64,000 nucleotides of DNA, from the NCBI GenBank assembly GCA_963691835.1, contig OY829383.1:1116001-1180000 (forward strand), read 5' to 3'. The stretch is from G963691835 sp963691835 (GTDB lineage Bacteria > Pseudomonadota > Alphaproteobacteria > Thalassobaculales > Thalassobaculaceae). Positions 1 to 9,700 of this stretch are shown piece after piece; the first letter of the stretch is position 1, and every line of letters starts with the position of its first letter. Below the pieces are notes generated by a model, which had not been told where the DNA came from, did not search any database, and saw only the letters and a list, made by a program, of their open reading frames with translations. The position numbers were made by a program, and so were the translations under genes.

Positions 1-921
1 ACCGAGGAGGTGAGCGATCACGCCTATCGGCTCTTTCGGCGGCTGAAAGGCGATGACGCCCCGTTGCCCGATTCCTTTGTCGATGCCCAATCCCTCGCTC
101 CCTCGGACCATGTCAGAATGCAGGCGGCGGTTCAGAAGTACATCGACAGCTCGATCTCGAAGACCATCAACTGCCCTGCCGACATCTCTTTCGATGCGTT
201 CCAGGACGTCTATATCCAAGCCTATGAGAGCGGCTGTAAGGGGTGCACGACCTATCGGCCAAACGCCGTGACCGGGTCCGTCCTGGCCGTGAAGGACGCG
301 GACGAACCAACCCCGCCCAAAGAGGCCGTCACAGATATCTCCATGCTGGACCAGCACGAGAGTACCGAGGCGTCTCCATCAGTAGTGTACATGACTAAAC
401 CGTTGGACCGGCCGACGGAACTGCCGGGACGCACCTATAAGCTTCGTTGGCCGGAGAGCGATCACGCCCTCTACATCACCATCAACGACATTCTTCAGGA
501 TGGCCGGCGGCGCCCCTTCGAGATTTTCATAAATTCCAAGAACATGGAGCACTTCGCCTGGACCGTGGCGCTGACCCGTATGATCAGTGCGGTGTTCCGC
601 CGTGGCGGCGACCTTCATTTCGTCGTGGAGGAACTCAAGGCGGTCTTCGATCCGAGGGGCGGTGCCTGGATGTCCGGACAGTATGTCCCCTCCCTACTCG
701 CGGCGATCGGCGGTGTGATCGAGCAGCATATGGTGGATATCGGCTTCATCGCGGATCCCAAGACGGCACAACTCGATCTCGGTATGCCGTCTGGCGACAC
801 TCCTTCGGAGAAAAAGGCAGCGCGGGTCGCGGGCCAATGTCCGAAGTGTGGCAGCGCCTCCCTCGTTCGTCAGGAGGGGTGTGACCTCTGCACGTCATGT
901 GGTTATTCCAAGTGCGGCTGA
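1..921 (+). CDS. nrdJ: Adenosylcobalamin-dependent ribonucleotide reductase, C-terminal part (5' truncated by window edge)
   Basis: This is the last 306 codons of a class II ribonucleotide reductase, the B12-dependent enzyme that makes deoxyribonucleotides without needing oxygen. The frame is open from base 1, so the gene starts outside the window; a GTG at 10 is internal. The sequence contains the conserved stretch DVYIQAYESGCKGCTTYRPN typical of NrdJ just after the catalytic barrel. It ends in a Cys-rich tail (CPKCG...CDLCTSCGYSKCG) that in this family carries the redox/zinc cysteines used for re-reduction. Full-length alphaproteobacterial NrdJ is about 1200 residues, so roughly three quarters is missing here. 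The cobalamin genes at 31.7-36 kb would help supply its cofactor. Family identity is firm. Confidence 0.93.
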   Translation, partial: TEEVSDHAYRLFRRLKGDDAPLPDSFVDAQSLAPSDHVRMQAAVQKYIDSSISKTINCPADISFDAFQDVYIQAYESGCKGCTTYRPNAVTGSVLAVKDADEPTPPKEAVTDISMLDQHESTEASPSVVYMTKPLDRPTELPGRTYKLRWPESDHALYITINDILQDGRRRPFEIFINSKNMEHFAWTVALTRMISAVFRRGGDLHFVVEELKAVFDPRGGAWMSGQYVPSLLAAIGGVIEQHMVDIGFIADPKTAQLDLGMPSGDTPSEKKAARVAGQCPKCGSASLVRQEGCDLCTSCGYSKCG

Positions 922-1000
922 GCTGACCGGAGACCACCCAACGGGAACCGGGCGGCTTGCGATGGGCCGCGGCACGCGGACATCGATTGGCTTGATGCCC

Positions 1001-1055
1001 ACGCCTGAAAAGCGTAGATCCGGCGCCATACGGACCATCGAAACGTTTCAGGCGT
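1001..1055. repeat. Inverted repeat, 10-bp perfect arms, upstream of GT2 gene
   Basis: The arms ACGCCTGAAA (1001-1010) and TTTCAGGCGT (1046-1055) are perfect reverse complements separated by 35 bases. The repeat lies between the nrdJ stop (921) and the GT2 start (1077). There is no T-run after it, so it does not look like a simple intrinsic terminator. A regulator site with two half-sites or a leader stem are both possible. Confidence 0.5.
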
Positions 1056-1076
1056 TCTCGCCCCGGGGGCCAATCA

Positions 1077-2066
1077 GTGACGGATCATCCGGCAGACCGC
1101 GACGCTTCAGCAATGCGGCAAACACCGCACAAACCTTCGGACAAGCGACCGAAACGGCCGACCGTCTCCGTCTATGTCCCGTGCTTCAATGCAGAGCGAA
1201 CGATCGGCGCCTGTATCGCCTCTCTGCTGGCACAACGGCTGCCTCCTGACGAGATCATCGTCATAGACGACGGCAGCACGGACAGAACCGCCAATGTGGT
1301 GAAGCGCTATCCAAACGTGACGCTGATCCAGCATCCAAAGAACATGGGTCTCGCCACCGCCCGCAACACCGGATTGCGTGAGTCGAAAGGCGATCTGGTC
1401 GCCTCGATCGATTCGGACTGTGCGGCCGACCCTCAATGGTTGGCCACACTTGTGAAAGCGATGTTCGCCGAGCCAAAGCTGCTTGGCGTAGCGGGATGCG
1501 TCGTTGAGATCGAGCGGATCACCATCGCAGACCGGTGGCGTGCCCGGCACATGCGCCAGCATTATGGGTTGAATGAAGTTGAGAACCCCCGATTCCTGTT
1601 TGGCGCCAACACGGTCTTCCGAAGAGAAGTACTGGAGAAAGCGGGGCCTTATCCGACACAACTTCGGACAAACGGCGAGGATCTGGAGATTTGCGTAAGG
1701 ATCTACAGAACGTTTGCGGATGCGCGGTTGAAATACATTCCGACAGCGATTGTCTCACATCTTCGCCGTGACGATCTGGCGTCTCTCGCGAAGACCTATT
1801 GGAAGTATCAAACCTACATTCGTTGGGCGACATACCCGAAACAACCGCTGAGCATCGTTCTCCAAAGACTGCGTCGTATCTATCGGGTTGTTTGGATCAA
1901 GAACCTTAAAGAGGACATCCAGAACGGCGATTGGGAGAGCGCCATCGTCGCTCTGTACCTGACAGTTGCTATAACAAAGCATGAGCTTGGTGCTTACAGG
2001 GCCTCTTTACGCGCGCCCGATAGTCCCAATGAAACCGCAGGTTCGGCGGAACGAAAACCCAGCTGA
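1077..2066 (+). CDS. Glycosyltransferase family 2
   Basis: A 329-residue GT-A glycosyltransferase that would transfer a sugar from a nucleotide donor to a glycan acceptor at the cytoplasmic side of the membrane. The N-terminus has the GT2 pattern VSVYVPCFNAERTI, then VIDDGSTDRT, and a donor/metal-binding acidic motif DSDC near residue 120. ARNTGL is also typical. There is no long membrane segment, which argues against a processive synthase. GTG at 1077 is chosen because a GGGGG run lies 7 bases upstream; an ATG at 1113 has no such site. It stands alone, convergent with the DUF1178 gene. The acceptor cannot be inferred. Confidence 0.88.
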   Translation: MTDHPADRDASAMRQTPHKPSDKRPKRPTVSVYVPCFNAERTIGACIASLLAQRLPPDEIIVIDDGSTDRTANVVKRYPNVTLIQHPKNMGLATARNTGLRESKGDLVASIDSDCAADPQWLATLVKAMFAEPKLLGVAGCVVEIERITIADRWRARHMRQHYGLNEVENPRFLFGANTVFRREVLEKAGPYPTQLRTNGEDLEICVRIYRTFADARLKYIPTAIVSHLRRDDLASLAKTYWKYQTYIRWATYPKQPLSIVLQRLRRIYRVVWIKNLKEDIQNGDWESAIVALYLTVAITKHELGAYRASLRAPDSPNETAGSAERKPS

Positions 2067-2081
2067 CCCCGGAGACATCTA

Positions 2082-2615
2082 TCAAGCGTCGTCGTTCGGG
2101 ATCCAGGGAATTGGAATGATCTCAATACCATCATCGGCGAGTGCCGCGTTCTCTTCGGGCGTCGCTTCCCCGTAGATGCCCCGGGCCTCCGACTCACCAT
2201 TGTGAATCTTTCGGGCCTCATCCGCGAACTTCGGGCCCACATAGTCGAGGTTGGCCTCGACCTCCCGGCGCAAGGCTTTGAGACGCGTCCGGAGCGCAGA
2301 GCGAACCGCGGCGATCTGATCCACGACCGCAGGATCCGCCGGAGCCGCCGGTTGAGTGCTGGGAACCGCCGCCACCGGCATGCCGGTGTCGCTTGCAGGA
2401 GTTGACGGGGTCGCGGGAGCCGGAACGACATCACGGCCTTTCTGCTTTGCCGCGAGGCCGATCGCCGGCGCCATCAGGGCCCTTTCGACCGATGCGGAGC
2501 CACACTCGGGACATTCCAGCAGTCCCCGGTCCCGCTGTGCTTCAAAGCCCGCGCTATTCGAGAACCAGCCATCGAATGCATGGCCGTTCGCGCAACGGAG
2601 GTGGTAATGAATCAT
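2082..2615 (-). CDS. DUF1178 family protein
   Basis: A 177-residue protein of the DUF1178 family, common in Alphaproteobacteria and of unknown function. The N-terminus reads MIHYHLRCANGHAFDGWF and is followed by CPECG, giving two Cys pairs that look like a small zinc ribbon. The middle is Pro/Ala-rich and low complexity, and the C-terminal 70 residues (KFADEARKIHNGE...GIYGEA) are the conserved family tail. It converges with the GT2 gene, 15 bases apart, and is divergent from the aminotransferase-SDR gene. The ATG at 2615 is well placed. Confidence 0.9.
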   Translation of the reverse strand: MIHYHLRCANGHAFDGWFSNSAGFEAQRDRGLLECPECGSASVERALMAPAIGLAAKQKGRDVVPAPATPSTPASDTGMPVAAVPSTQPAAPADPAVVDQIAAVRSALRTRLKALRREVEANLDYVGPKFADEARKIHNGESEARGIYGEATPEENAALADDGIEIIPIPWIPNDDA

Positions 2616-2706
2616 GTATGCGCCGCTCCAGCGTTCGACTCAGGTATATAGGCGAAGGTGCCGTCAGGTGCCAATGCGCCCACACGCCGAGGAGGAAGTG
2701 TCGCAG

Positions 2707-4857
2707 ATGACAGACGGCCGATCCGACAGCCCAGACGGCCTAGCCCGCCTCGACATGTCGCACCACCTCCACCCGTTCACGGACAATGCCCGCTTGGCGG
2801 AAATGGGCGGTCCCCGGGTGTTCGATCGGGGTGCGGGATGTTGGTTGTGGGATAGCGAGGGTCGGCGCTATCTGGACGCGCTGGCCGGGCTTTGGTGCGT
2901 CAACATCGGCTATGGCCGGGCGGAGATGGCGCGCGTGGCAGCAGAACAGATCGAGCGCCTTGCCTACTACAACACATTCTTCGAAAGCACGACGGCACCC
3001 GCCGCCCGCCTTGCCGCGAAGCTGGCGGAGATCACGCCGGACGGCCTTGATCATGTGATGTTCACCAACTCCGGATCGGAGGCGAACGATACCATCCTCC
3101 GTCTCATCCGGCAGTTCTGGTTGTTGGAGGGGCAGCCAGAGAAGACGGTCGTGATCGGCCGGCAGGAGGCGTACCACGGCAGCACCCTCGCCTCGTCCAG
3201 CGTCGGCGGAATTCCATTGATGCATGCTCAGGCGGGCCTGCGTCTTGAGGGTTTCGTGCACGTGGAGGCGCCGCACCGCTACGCCAACGCCCCCACCTTG
3301 CCGGAACAGGTCTACGCGATGCAGGCGGCCATTAGGCTTGAGCGGACGATCAAGGAGATCGGTCCGGACCGGGTCGCCGCCTTCTTCGCCGAACCGATCC
3401 AGGGGGCCGGCGGGGCGATCGTGCCACCTGAGGGGTATCTCAGCCGCGTTCAAGAAATCTGCCGCCGCCACGACATTCTGTTTGTGCTGGACGAAGTCGT
3501 CAGCGGCTTCGGCCGCCTAGGTGCGTGGACCGCGGCCGAGCACTTCGGACTCAACCCGGATTTCATGACCCTGGCCAAAGGACTCTCGTCCGGATACGTG
3601 CCCATTACCGCCGCGATGGTCGGCCGACGGGTCGCGGACGTTCTGCTCTCCAGGGGTGGGGATCTGGCCCACGGATTTACCTACTCTGGCCATCCGTTGG
3701 CGGCCGCCATGGCCCTTACAAACCTGGACATCATAGAGAGGGAACGCCTCGTCGAGCGGGTCCGGGACGACATTGGCCCGTACTTCCAGGACCGTCTCCG
3801 AAGTCTCTCGGGACACCCGCTCGTCGGCGAGGTACGGGGTGTGGGCCTTCTCGCCGGGATCGAACTGGTCCAGGACAAGGAGAAACACCTCTTCTTCGAT
3901 CCTCCCGGCATCGTCGCGGCCGTCTGCCGGGATCAGATGATGGAACGCGGGATCATCGTCCGCGCCGTCCGGGACATTCTGATCATCTCACCGCCGTTCG
4001 TTGTCGAGCGCGACCAGGTTGATCAGATCGTTAGCAACCTTCACGACGTCTTCGATCTCGTCAGCCAGCAGGTCGGCCTGGCTCTGGAAGATCAACGAAC
4101 CGAAGCGGCCATTTCCGGAGATGACCGGGCTTTGGAAGGCCGGACCGCCCTCATAACCGGCGCCTCCCGGGGTATTGGCGAGGCGGTCGCGCGCCGGTTC
4201 GCCGAAGAGGGCGCGGACCTGATCCTGGTCGCACGGTCGGCGGAAGCGCTGAGGCCCGTGGCGGAGGCTGTGGCCGGCCGCGGCGCCCGGGTAACCTGCG
4301 TTGCAGTCGATCTTTCGGATCCGGCAGCCGCCGAAACACTGGCAAGCAGGATTGAGGAAACTGGAGCATCCCTCGACATCGTCGTCGCCAACGCAGGCGT
4401 TCTTGGAGAGATCAGGCCATTGGCCACGCAAACTGACGAAGACATGGACCGGGTCCTGAGTGTGAACCTGACAGCAAACGCGCTGTTGATCAGAACCCTG
4501 CATCGCTTCCTAAACGCATCCGATGGAGGACGCGTGCTGTTGGTCGGCTCCGGTGCCGGGACCGGTGGCTTTGCCGATTGGGCGCCCTATGGCGCCAGCA
4601 AAGCCGGCCTCGACGCCCTTATGAGGACCTACGCCGCCGAGACCCGGGACACCTCAATCCGGGTGAATCTGGTCGATCCCGGTGAGGTCCGGACAGCGAT
4701 GCGGGCGGCCGCCGCACCGGATGAAGATCCTGAACGCTTGCCGAACCCCGATCGGATAACGGATGCTTTTGTCCGATTGGCCAGTCCCGTCTCCACAATA
4801 TCTGGAGCTGTGGTACCGGTAAGCATTCGAGGCGAGACGAGTGATGGCGGAGTCTGA
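2707..4857 (+). CDS. Class III aminotransferase fused to short-chain dehydrogenase/reductase
   Basis: A 716-residue protein joining two enzymes. Residues about 1-455 are a PLP-dependent class III omega-aminotransferase with GSEANDT, the DEVVSGFGR aspartate motif, and the Schiff-base lysine in LAKGLSSG (about residue 291). Residues about 473-716 are a complete SDR with TGASRGIG for NAD(P), NAG, a catalytic-type Ser in VGSGAG and YGASK (Tyr about 628, Lys 632). A linker of about 18 residues joins them with no stop codon. ATG 2707 is chosen for its GAGGAGG site; the frame is open from 2614. Its stop overlaps the next gene's start. An amine-to-aldehyde/ketone step followed by reduction is a reasonable inference; the substrate is unknown. 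Confidence 0.85.
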   Translation: MTDGRSDSPDGLARLDMSHHLHPFTDNARLAEMGGPRVFDRGAGCWLWDSEGRRYLDALAGLWCVNIGYGRAEMARVAAEQIERLAYYNTFFESTTAPAARLAAKLAEITPDGLDHVMFTNSGSEANDTILRLIRQFWLLEGQPEKTVVIGRQEAYHGSTLASSSVGGIPLMHAQAGLRLEGFVHVEAPHRYANAPTLPEQVYAMQAAIRLERTIKEIGPDRVAAFFAEPIQGAGGAIVPPEGYLSRVQEICRRHDILFVLDEVVSGFGRLGAWTAAEHFGLNPDFMTLAKGLSSGYVPITAAMVGRRVADVLLSRGGDLAHGFTYSGHPLAAAMALTNLDIIERERLVERVRDDIGPYFQDRLRSLSGHPLVGEVRGVGLLAGIELVQDKEKHLFFDPPGIVAAVCRDQMMERGIIVRAVRDILIISPPFVVERDQVDQIVSNLHDVFDLVSQQVGLALEDQRTEAAISGDDRALEGRTALITGASRGIGEAVARRFAEEGADLILVARSAEALRPVAEAVAGRGARVTCVAVDLSDPAAAETLASRIEETGASLDIVVANAGVLGEIRPLATQTDEDMDRVLSVNLTANALLIRTLHRFLNASDGGRVLLVGSGAGTGGFADWAPYGASKAGLDALMRTYAAETRDTSIRVNLVDPGEVRTAMRAAAAPDEDPERLPNPDRITDAFVRLASPVSTISGAVVPVSIRGETSDGGV

Positions 4858-5380
4858 CCACAGATCCCTGATGGAGCCCTCCCCCTGGGTGCGCCGTTTC
4901 GCGGATTTGGTGCCGGAAGGCGGGCTCGTACTCGACCTTGCATGCGGACAGGGACGTCACGGCAGGTTCTTTCTGGAGCGCGGGCACCGTGTGGTCCTGC
5001 TGGATAAGGACATCGTGGGTGTCGCACCACTCGCGGCGGACGAACATGTGGAGCTCTACGCGGCGGATCTGGAAGACGGTCGGCCCTGGCCGCTTGGAAA
5101 CCGTATGTTCGATGGCGTGATCGTCACAAACTACCTCTACCGTCCGCTTCTTTCGACTCTGGTGCGGGCCGTCGCGCCGGGCGGCGCATTGATTTACGAG
5201 ACATTCGCGCGCGGCAACGAGGTGTTCGGGAAGCCCAGAAATCCGGACCATCTGTTGCAGCGCGAAGAGCTTCTCATCGCGACCCGGCCGGAACTGCGGG
5301 TCGTCGCATTCGAAGACGTCGTCGAGCAGGTGCCGTCGCCGAAAGTGGTTCAACGGGTGGCAGCCGTCCGGGACGTCTGA
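4844..5380 (+). CDS. Class I SAM-dependent methyltransferase (TehB-like)
   Basis: A 178-residue Rossmann methyltransferase. Motif I is VLDLACGQGRHGRFF near residue 30, followed by an acidic residue at the end of strand 2 (LLDKD) and motif-IV-like DGVIVTNYLYRPLL. The length and the CGQGRH signature resemble the TehB/UbiE-like small-molecule methyltransferases. It overlaps the end of the aminotransferase-SDR gene by 14 bases, so the two are probably cotranscribed and translationally coupled. A GTG directly before the chosen ATG (4841) and a later ATG at 4871 are alternatives. The substrate is not identifiable. Confidence 0.85.
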   Translation: MAESDHRSLMEPSPWVRRFADLVPEGGLVLDLACGQGRHGRFFLERGHRVVLLDKDIVGVAPLAADEHVELYAADLEDGRPWPLGNRMFDGVIVTNYLYRPLLSTLVRAVAPGGALIYETFARGNEVFGKPRNPDHLLQREELLIATRPELRVVAFEDVVEQVPSPKVVQRVAAVRDV

Positions 5381-5594
5381 TCGCAATCGCGTGACAAGCC
5401 GGATACGATGCGGTTTTGCGGCTTGGATTGCGATTTGGCGAGTTGAAACCTTGCGGATCGCGCTTACTTCACCAACGTCCGGTATTCATAGGTGCACTAT
5501 CCGAGTGGGTGGGCGGTAGGGACCGACGGCTGGGCCGCCGTGGTGGCCGGCCCTTTATGGTCCATGCGATTGGCCAAGAGAGAGTTCGGCTTTC

Positions 5595-6707
5595 ATGTCT
5601 ATCCTACGCAAGCATCATTCCCCGAGCCTGCTCGCGGCCGTTGCTCTTTTGTGCTTTACGGCTCCAGATGCACTTGCCCAACAGGGACCTGCGCCGGTGG
5701 TCGTGGAGGAGGTCCGACTGGAACCTCTTCGCCAAACCACCCCTGTCATCGGCCGGTTCATTCCAAGGCAAAGGGGGTTCGTCGCGTCGCGTGTGGCGGA
5801 GACCGTTGCCGACATTCCCGTCCGGATCGGTCAGCGGGTTGAGAAAGACGACATCGTCGCGCGGCTTCGCAACGATCGGCTTTCGAGTGAGCGGAATTTG
5901 CGCGGCGCCGAAGTGAATGAGGCGACGGCAACTGTGGCGCAGCGCCGTGCCGAATTGGTCAAAGCCGAACAGACCCTGTCCCGGGTCTCTGCGCTGCAAG
6001 GCTCCAACGCGTTCCGGAAGGACCGTCAGGACGATGCAGAGCGCGACGTGGAAAGCGCACGCTCTCAACTCGCCGCGGCCGATGCCGATCTGGTGCGCGC
6101 CCGCGCCAGTCTTCAGCTGGCCGAGATCGCTTTGGCCGACACGCTCATCCGGGCGCCCTATCCCGGCGTTGTCACCGACAAACACACGGTGGAAGGCGCC
6201 TACCTGCGGCAGGGTGATCCCGTGGTCACGATGATCAACGATTTGGACCTGGAGATTGAAGCGGATGTCCCGGCCAACCGTGTAGGCGGCCTCGAGGAAG
6301 GCAGTCTCGTTGAGGCATTGATGAGCGGTGGCCGCTCGATCTACGCGGCCGTGCGTGCCGTTGTTCCGGAAGAGAATCCGCGCACCCGGACCCGGACCGT
6401 CCGGTTTACACCCGAGATACCCGACCCCTCGATGTCAATGTCCGGCAATGAGGCCGTGACCGTCCAGATCCCGATCGGGGAAGCCCGGAACGTCGTTACC
6501 GTTCCGAAGGACGCCGTTCTGGTGCGGGGTGGCGGACGCATCGTTTTTCTCGTGGTTGACGGCAAGGTGCAGCCCCGGCCGGTTCAGGTCGGCGACGGGG
6601 CGGGTGACCGTTTCGTCGTGAATGATGGGCTTGCTCCAGGCGATATGGTGGTTGTGCGCGGCAATGAGCGCCTTCGGCCCGGTCAGGACGTCAAACCGCA
6701 GTCGTGA
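5595..6707 (+). CDS. RND efflux periplasmic adaptor subunit (membrane fusion protein)
   Basis: A 370-residue HlyD/AcrA-type adaptor that links an inner-membrane RND pump to an outer-membrane channel. It begins with a signal peptide (about residues 1-28, ending ALAQQ). A lipoyl-like half follows (GFVASRVAETVADIPVRIGQRVEKDD), then an alpha-helical hairpin (about 90-170), the second lipoyl half (IRAPYPGVVTDKHTVEGAYL), and beta-barrel and membrane-proximal domains. The permease gene follows 87 bases downstream in the same direction, the usual adaptor-permease operon. No TolC-like gene is next to it, so the outer-membrane partner is encoded elsewhere. Confidence 0.92.
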   Translation: MSILRKHHSPSLLAAVALLCFTAPDALAQQGPAPVVVEEVRLEPLRQTTPVIGRFIPRQRGFVASRVAETVADIPVRIGQRVEKDDIVARLRNDRLSSERNLRGAEVNEATATVAQRRAELVKAEQTLSRVSALQGSNAFRKDRQDDAERDVESARSQLAAADADLVRARASLQLAEIALADTLIRAPYPGVVTDKHTVEGAYLRQGDPVVTMINDLDLEIEADVPANRVGGLEEGSLVEALMSGGRSIYAAVRAVVPEENPRTRTRTVRFTPEIPDPSMSMSGNEAVTVQIPIGEARNVVTVPKDAVLVRGGGRIVFLVVDGKVQPRPVQVGDGAGDRFVVNDGLAPGDMVVVRGNERLRPGQDVKPQS

Positions 6708-6794
6708 TACCGTCCGTTCTTCGGGCACGCAGAATGAGTGAGTGATCAAGACCGTCGGCCAAAGGCCGCTCAGTCCTTGAAGGAAGGCCAAACC

Positions 6795-9700
6795 ATGGAT
6801 CTGATCCGTATATCGATCTTTCGGCCCATTGCCGTGATCTCCGCCGTTCTGATGGTGGTGATGTTCGGCGTCGTCTCACTTCAGAACATCCCGATCCAGC
6901 TCGCCCCGGACGTGAACCGCCCGGTCATCACGATCACGACAAACTGGGGCGGTGCGGCGCCTGCCGAGGTCGAACGCGAGATCGTCAACCGCCAGGAGGA
7001 CGAACTTCGCGGCCTGGAAGGGCTGAAGTCCATGCTGAGCCGCTCGGAAACCGGTCGGGCTCGGATCACGCTGGAGTTCGCGGTCGGCCAGGACATGGAC
7101 AAGGCCCTGCTGCTTGTCGCGAACCGCCTGGACCGGGTCGGTGACTACCCCATTGAGGCGGACGAGCCGACCTTCAGCACCGCAGGCTCCGAAGACAATC
7201 CGATCGCGTGGATGGTTCTCCGCAAGACGAACGCGGACGGCGGCCTCATGCATGTTTTCGGCGACTTCGCCGAAGACACGGTCAAAGACCGGATCGAGCG
7301 GGTGAACGGCATCGCCGAGGTGCGGGTTTATGGTGGTGCAGAGCGCGAGATGCAGGTGGTCGTTGACCCCGAGCGGCTGGCACAGTTCCGCCTCACGGTT
7401 CCTCAAGTCGTCACCGCGCTCCGGCTGGCCAACGCCTCGATCTCCGCCGGTGCGGTGGATGAGGGCAAACGCCGCTATGTCGTTCGGACGGAAGGCGATT
7501 TCGATTCAATCGAGGCGGTACGGAACGTCGTCCTGCTGACGGATGGCGGCGACGATATGGCCGGCCGCATGGCCCGGGTGACCGTCGGCGATGTGGCCGA
7601 TGTTGTCTTCGATTACAAGGAACCGGTCTCGCGCATCCGATATTTTGGCGAGCCGGCCCTCGCTTTGCCGGTCTACCGGGAAACCGGTGCGAACGTTATC
7701 GAAACGATGGAAGGCGTTCGGGCGGCGATCGACGAGTTGAACCTCGTTTTCCTGCCGGAGGCCGGGCTGTATCTCCAACAGGTCTATGACGAGACGACCT
7801 ACATCGTCTCCGCCATTGATCTGGTGCAGCAGAACATCTGGGTTGGCGGCGTTCTGGCGGCCGTGGTTCTGATGCTCTTTCTCCGGAGCTTCTCGGCGAC
7901 CGCCGTGATCTCGCTGGCGATTCCTGTTTCCGTCATCGGCTCTTTCGTGGCGATGGCGGCCCTTGGACGATCCATCAACGTGATCTCGCTTGCCGGTCTC
8001 GCCTTCGCGGTGGGCATGGTCGTCGACGCGGCCATCGTTGTGCTGGAGAACATCTTCCGCCTCCGGCAGGAAGGCAGAGACATCAAGGACGCCGCCTATT
8101 TCGGGGCAAGCCAGGTTTGGGGTGCGATCATGGTGTCGGCGCTGACGACCGTGATGGTCTTTATCCCGATCCTGATCATGCAGCTCGAAGTCGGCCAACT
8201 CTTCCGGGATATCGCGGTGGCAATCTCCGTTGCCGTCTGCCTGTCGCTCGTGGTGTCCGTGACGGTCATTCCTGCTTTGTCCGCCCGCTTCCTCAGCGGC
8301 AACTCGGCAATGCGGGCGGCCAACCGGCGCATTCCGATCATCGATCATTTCGCCCGCGGCTTCTCCAAGATGGTTCTCGGCATCACGCGGGCCGTTGCCT
8401 ACAGCAAGCTGCTCGCCCTTGTCGTGGTGGCCAGCTTCACCGTTGGCGCCGGCGCGATCACGTACTTCTATCTGCCGAAGCTCGATTATCTGCCGGACGG
8501 CAACAGAAACCTGATCATCGGCTATGTTCAGCCACCGCCGGGCTACAATCTCGACACGATGACGGGCATCGCGGGCAAGATCGAAGACGCAACCCGCCAT
8601 TTGTGGGGCAAAGACGACGGTCCGCTCGAAAACGAAAAGGGCGAGCCGCTGATGCAGCGGTTCTTCTTCGCAGCATTCCGGGCGAACATGATCATCGGCG
8701 CGGCCGCCATGGATGAAAGCCGGGCGGGCGAGTTGATCCGGCCGATGCAGCGTTCGCTGGCCAGTGAACCGGCGACATTCGGGTTTTTCCGGCAGACATC
8801 TTTGTTCGGCCGCGGAATCGGTGGCAGCCGGTCGATCGATCTCGATATCTCTGGCGGATCGCTAGAAGACATTGTGTCAGTGGCACAGCGCGCGTTCAGG
8901 AACGTCATGGGCGTGATGCCGCGCCAGGACGGGGCGCAGGTCCGTCCCCGTCCCTCCCTAAGCCTCGGGGCACCAGAGGTCCGCGTAGTGCCTGACCGCA
9001 CCCGGTTGGCGGACAACGGCGTGACCGCGAGAGACCTCGGCCAGACGGTCGATGCCTTCAACGACGGTCTGCGCGTGGCGGAAATCACCGTCGACGGCGA
9101 ACGGATCGATCTCACGTTGCGCGGCCCTCAAAAGCACGTTCTTGAGACGCAGGGCATCAACGACATGCCTGTGGTCACAAGGGACGGGATGATCGTCCCG
9201 GCAAGCTCTCTCGCGTCGATCGAAGTGACGGCTGGGCCGACGGAGATCCGCCATGTGGAGCGCCTGCGAACCGTGACACTGGTGATCAGCCCGCCCCCCC
9301 GGATGGCGCTGGAAGAAGCCATGGACACCATCCGGGACGGCGTGATTCAGCCGTTGATGGATCAAGGGGTGCCGGACGGCGTGACGCTCCGGATGTCAGG
9401 CACCGCCGACAAATTGACGGAGACGTGGGACGAGATGGTCCTCGACCTGCTGATGGCGCTGGTCATTGTCTACCTTGTTATGGCCGTGCTGTTCGAGAGC
9501 TTCGCCTACCCGCTGATCATCGTGCTTTCCGTGCCATTGGCGACCGCCGGCGGCGTGTTGGGCCTTGCGACACTCAACCTCTTCTCGCCGCAGAACCTGG
9601 ACATGCTGACGGTGCTTGGGTTCGTGATCCTGATTGGAATCGTGGTCAACAACGCAATTCTGATTGTTCACCAGACACTGTTCCATCTGAGGGATGAAGG

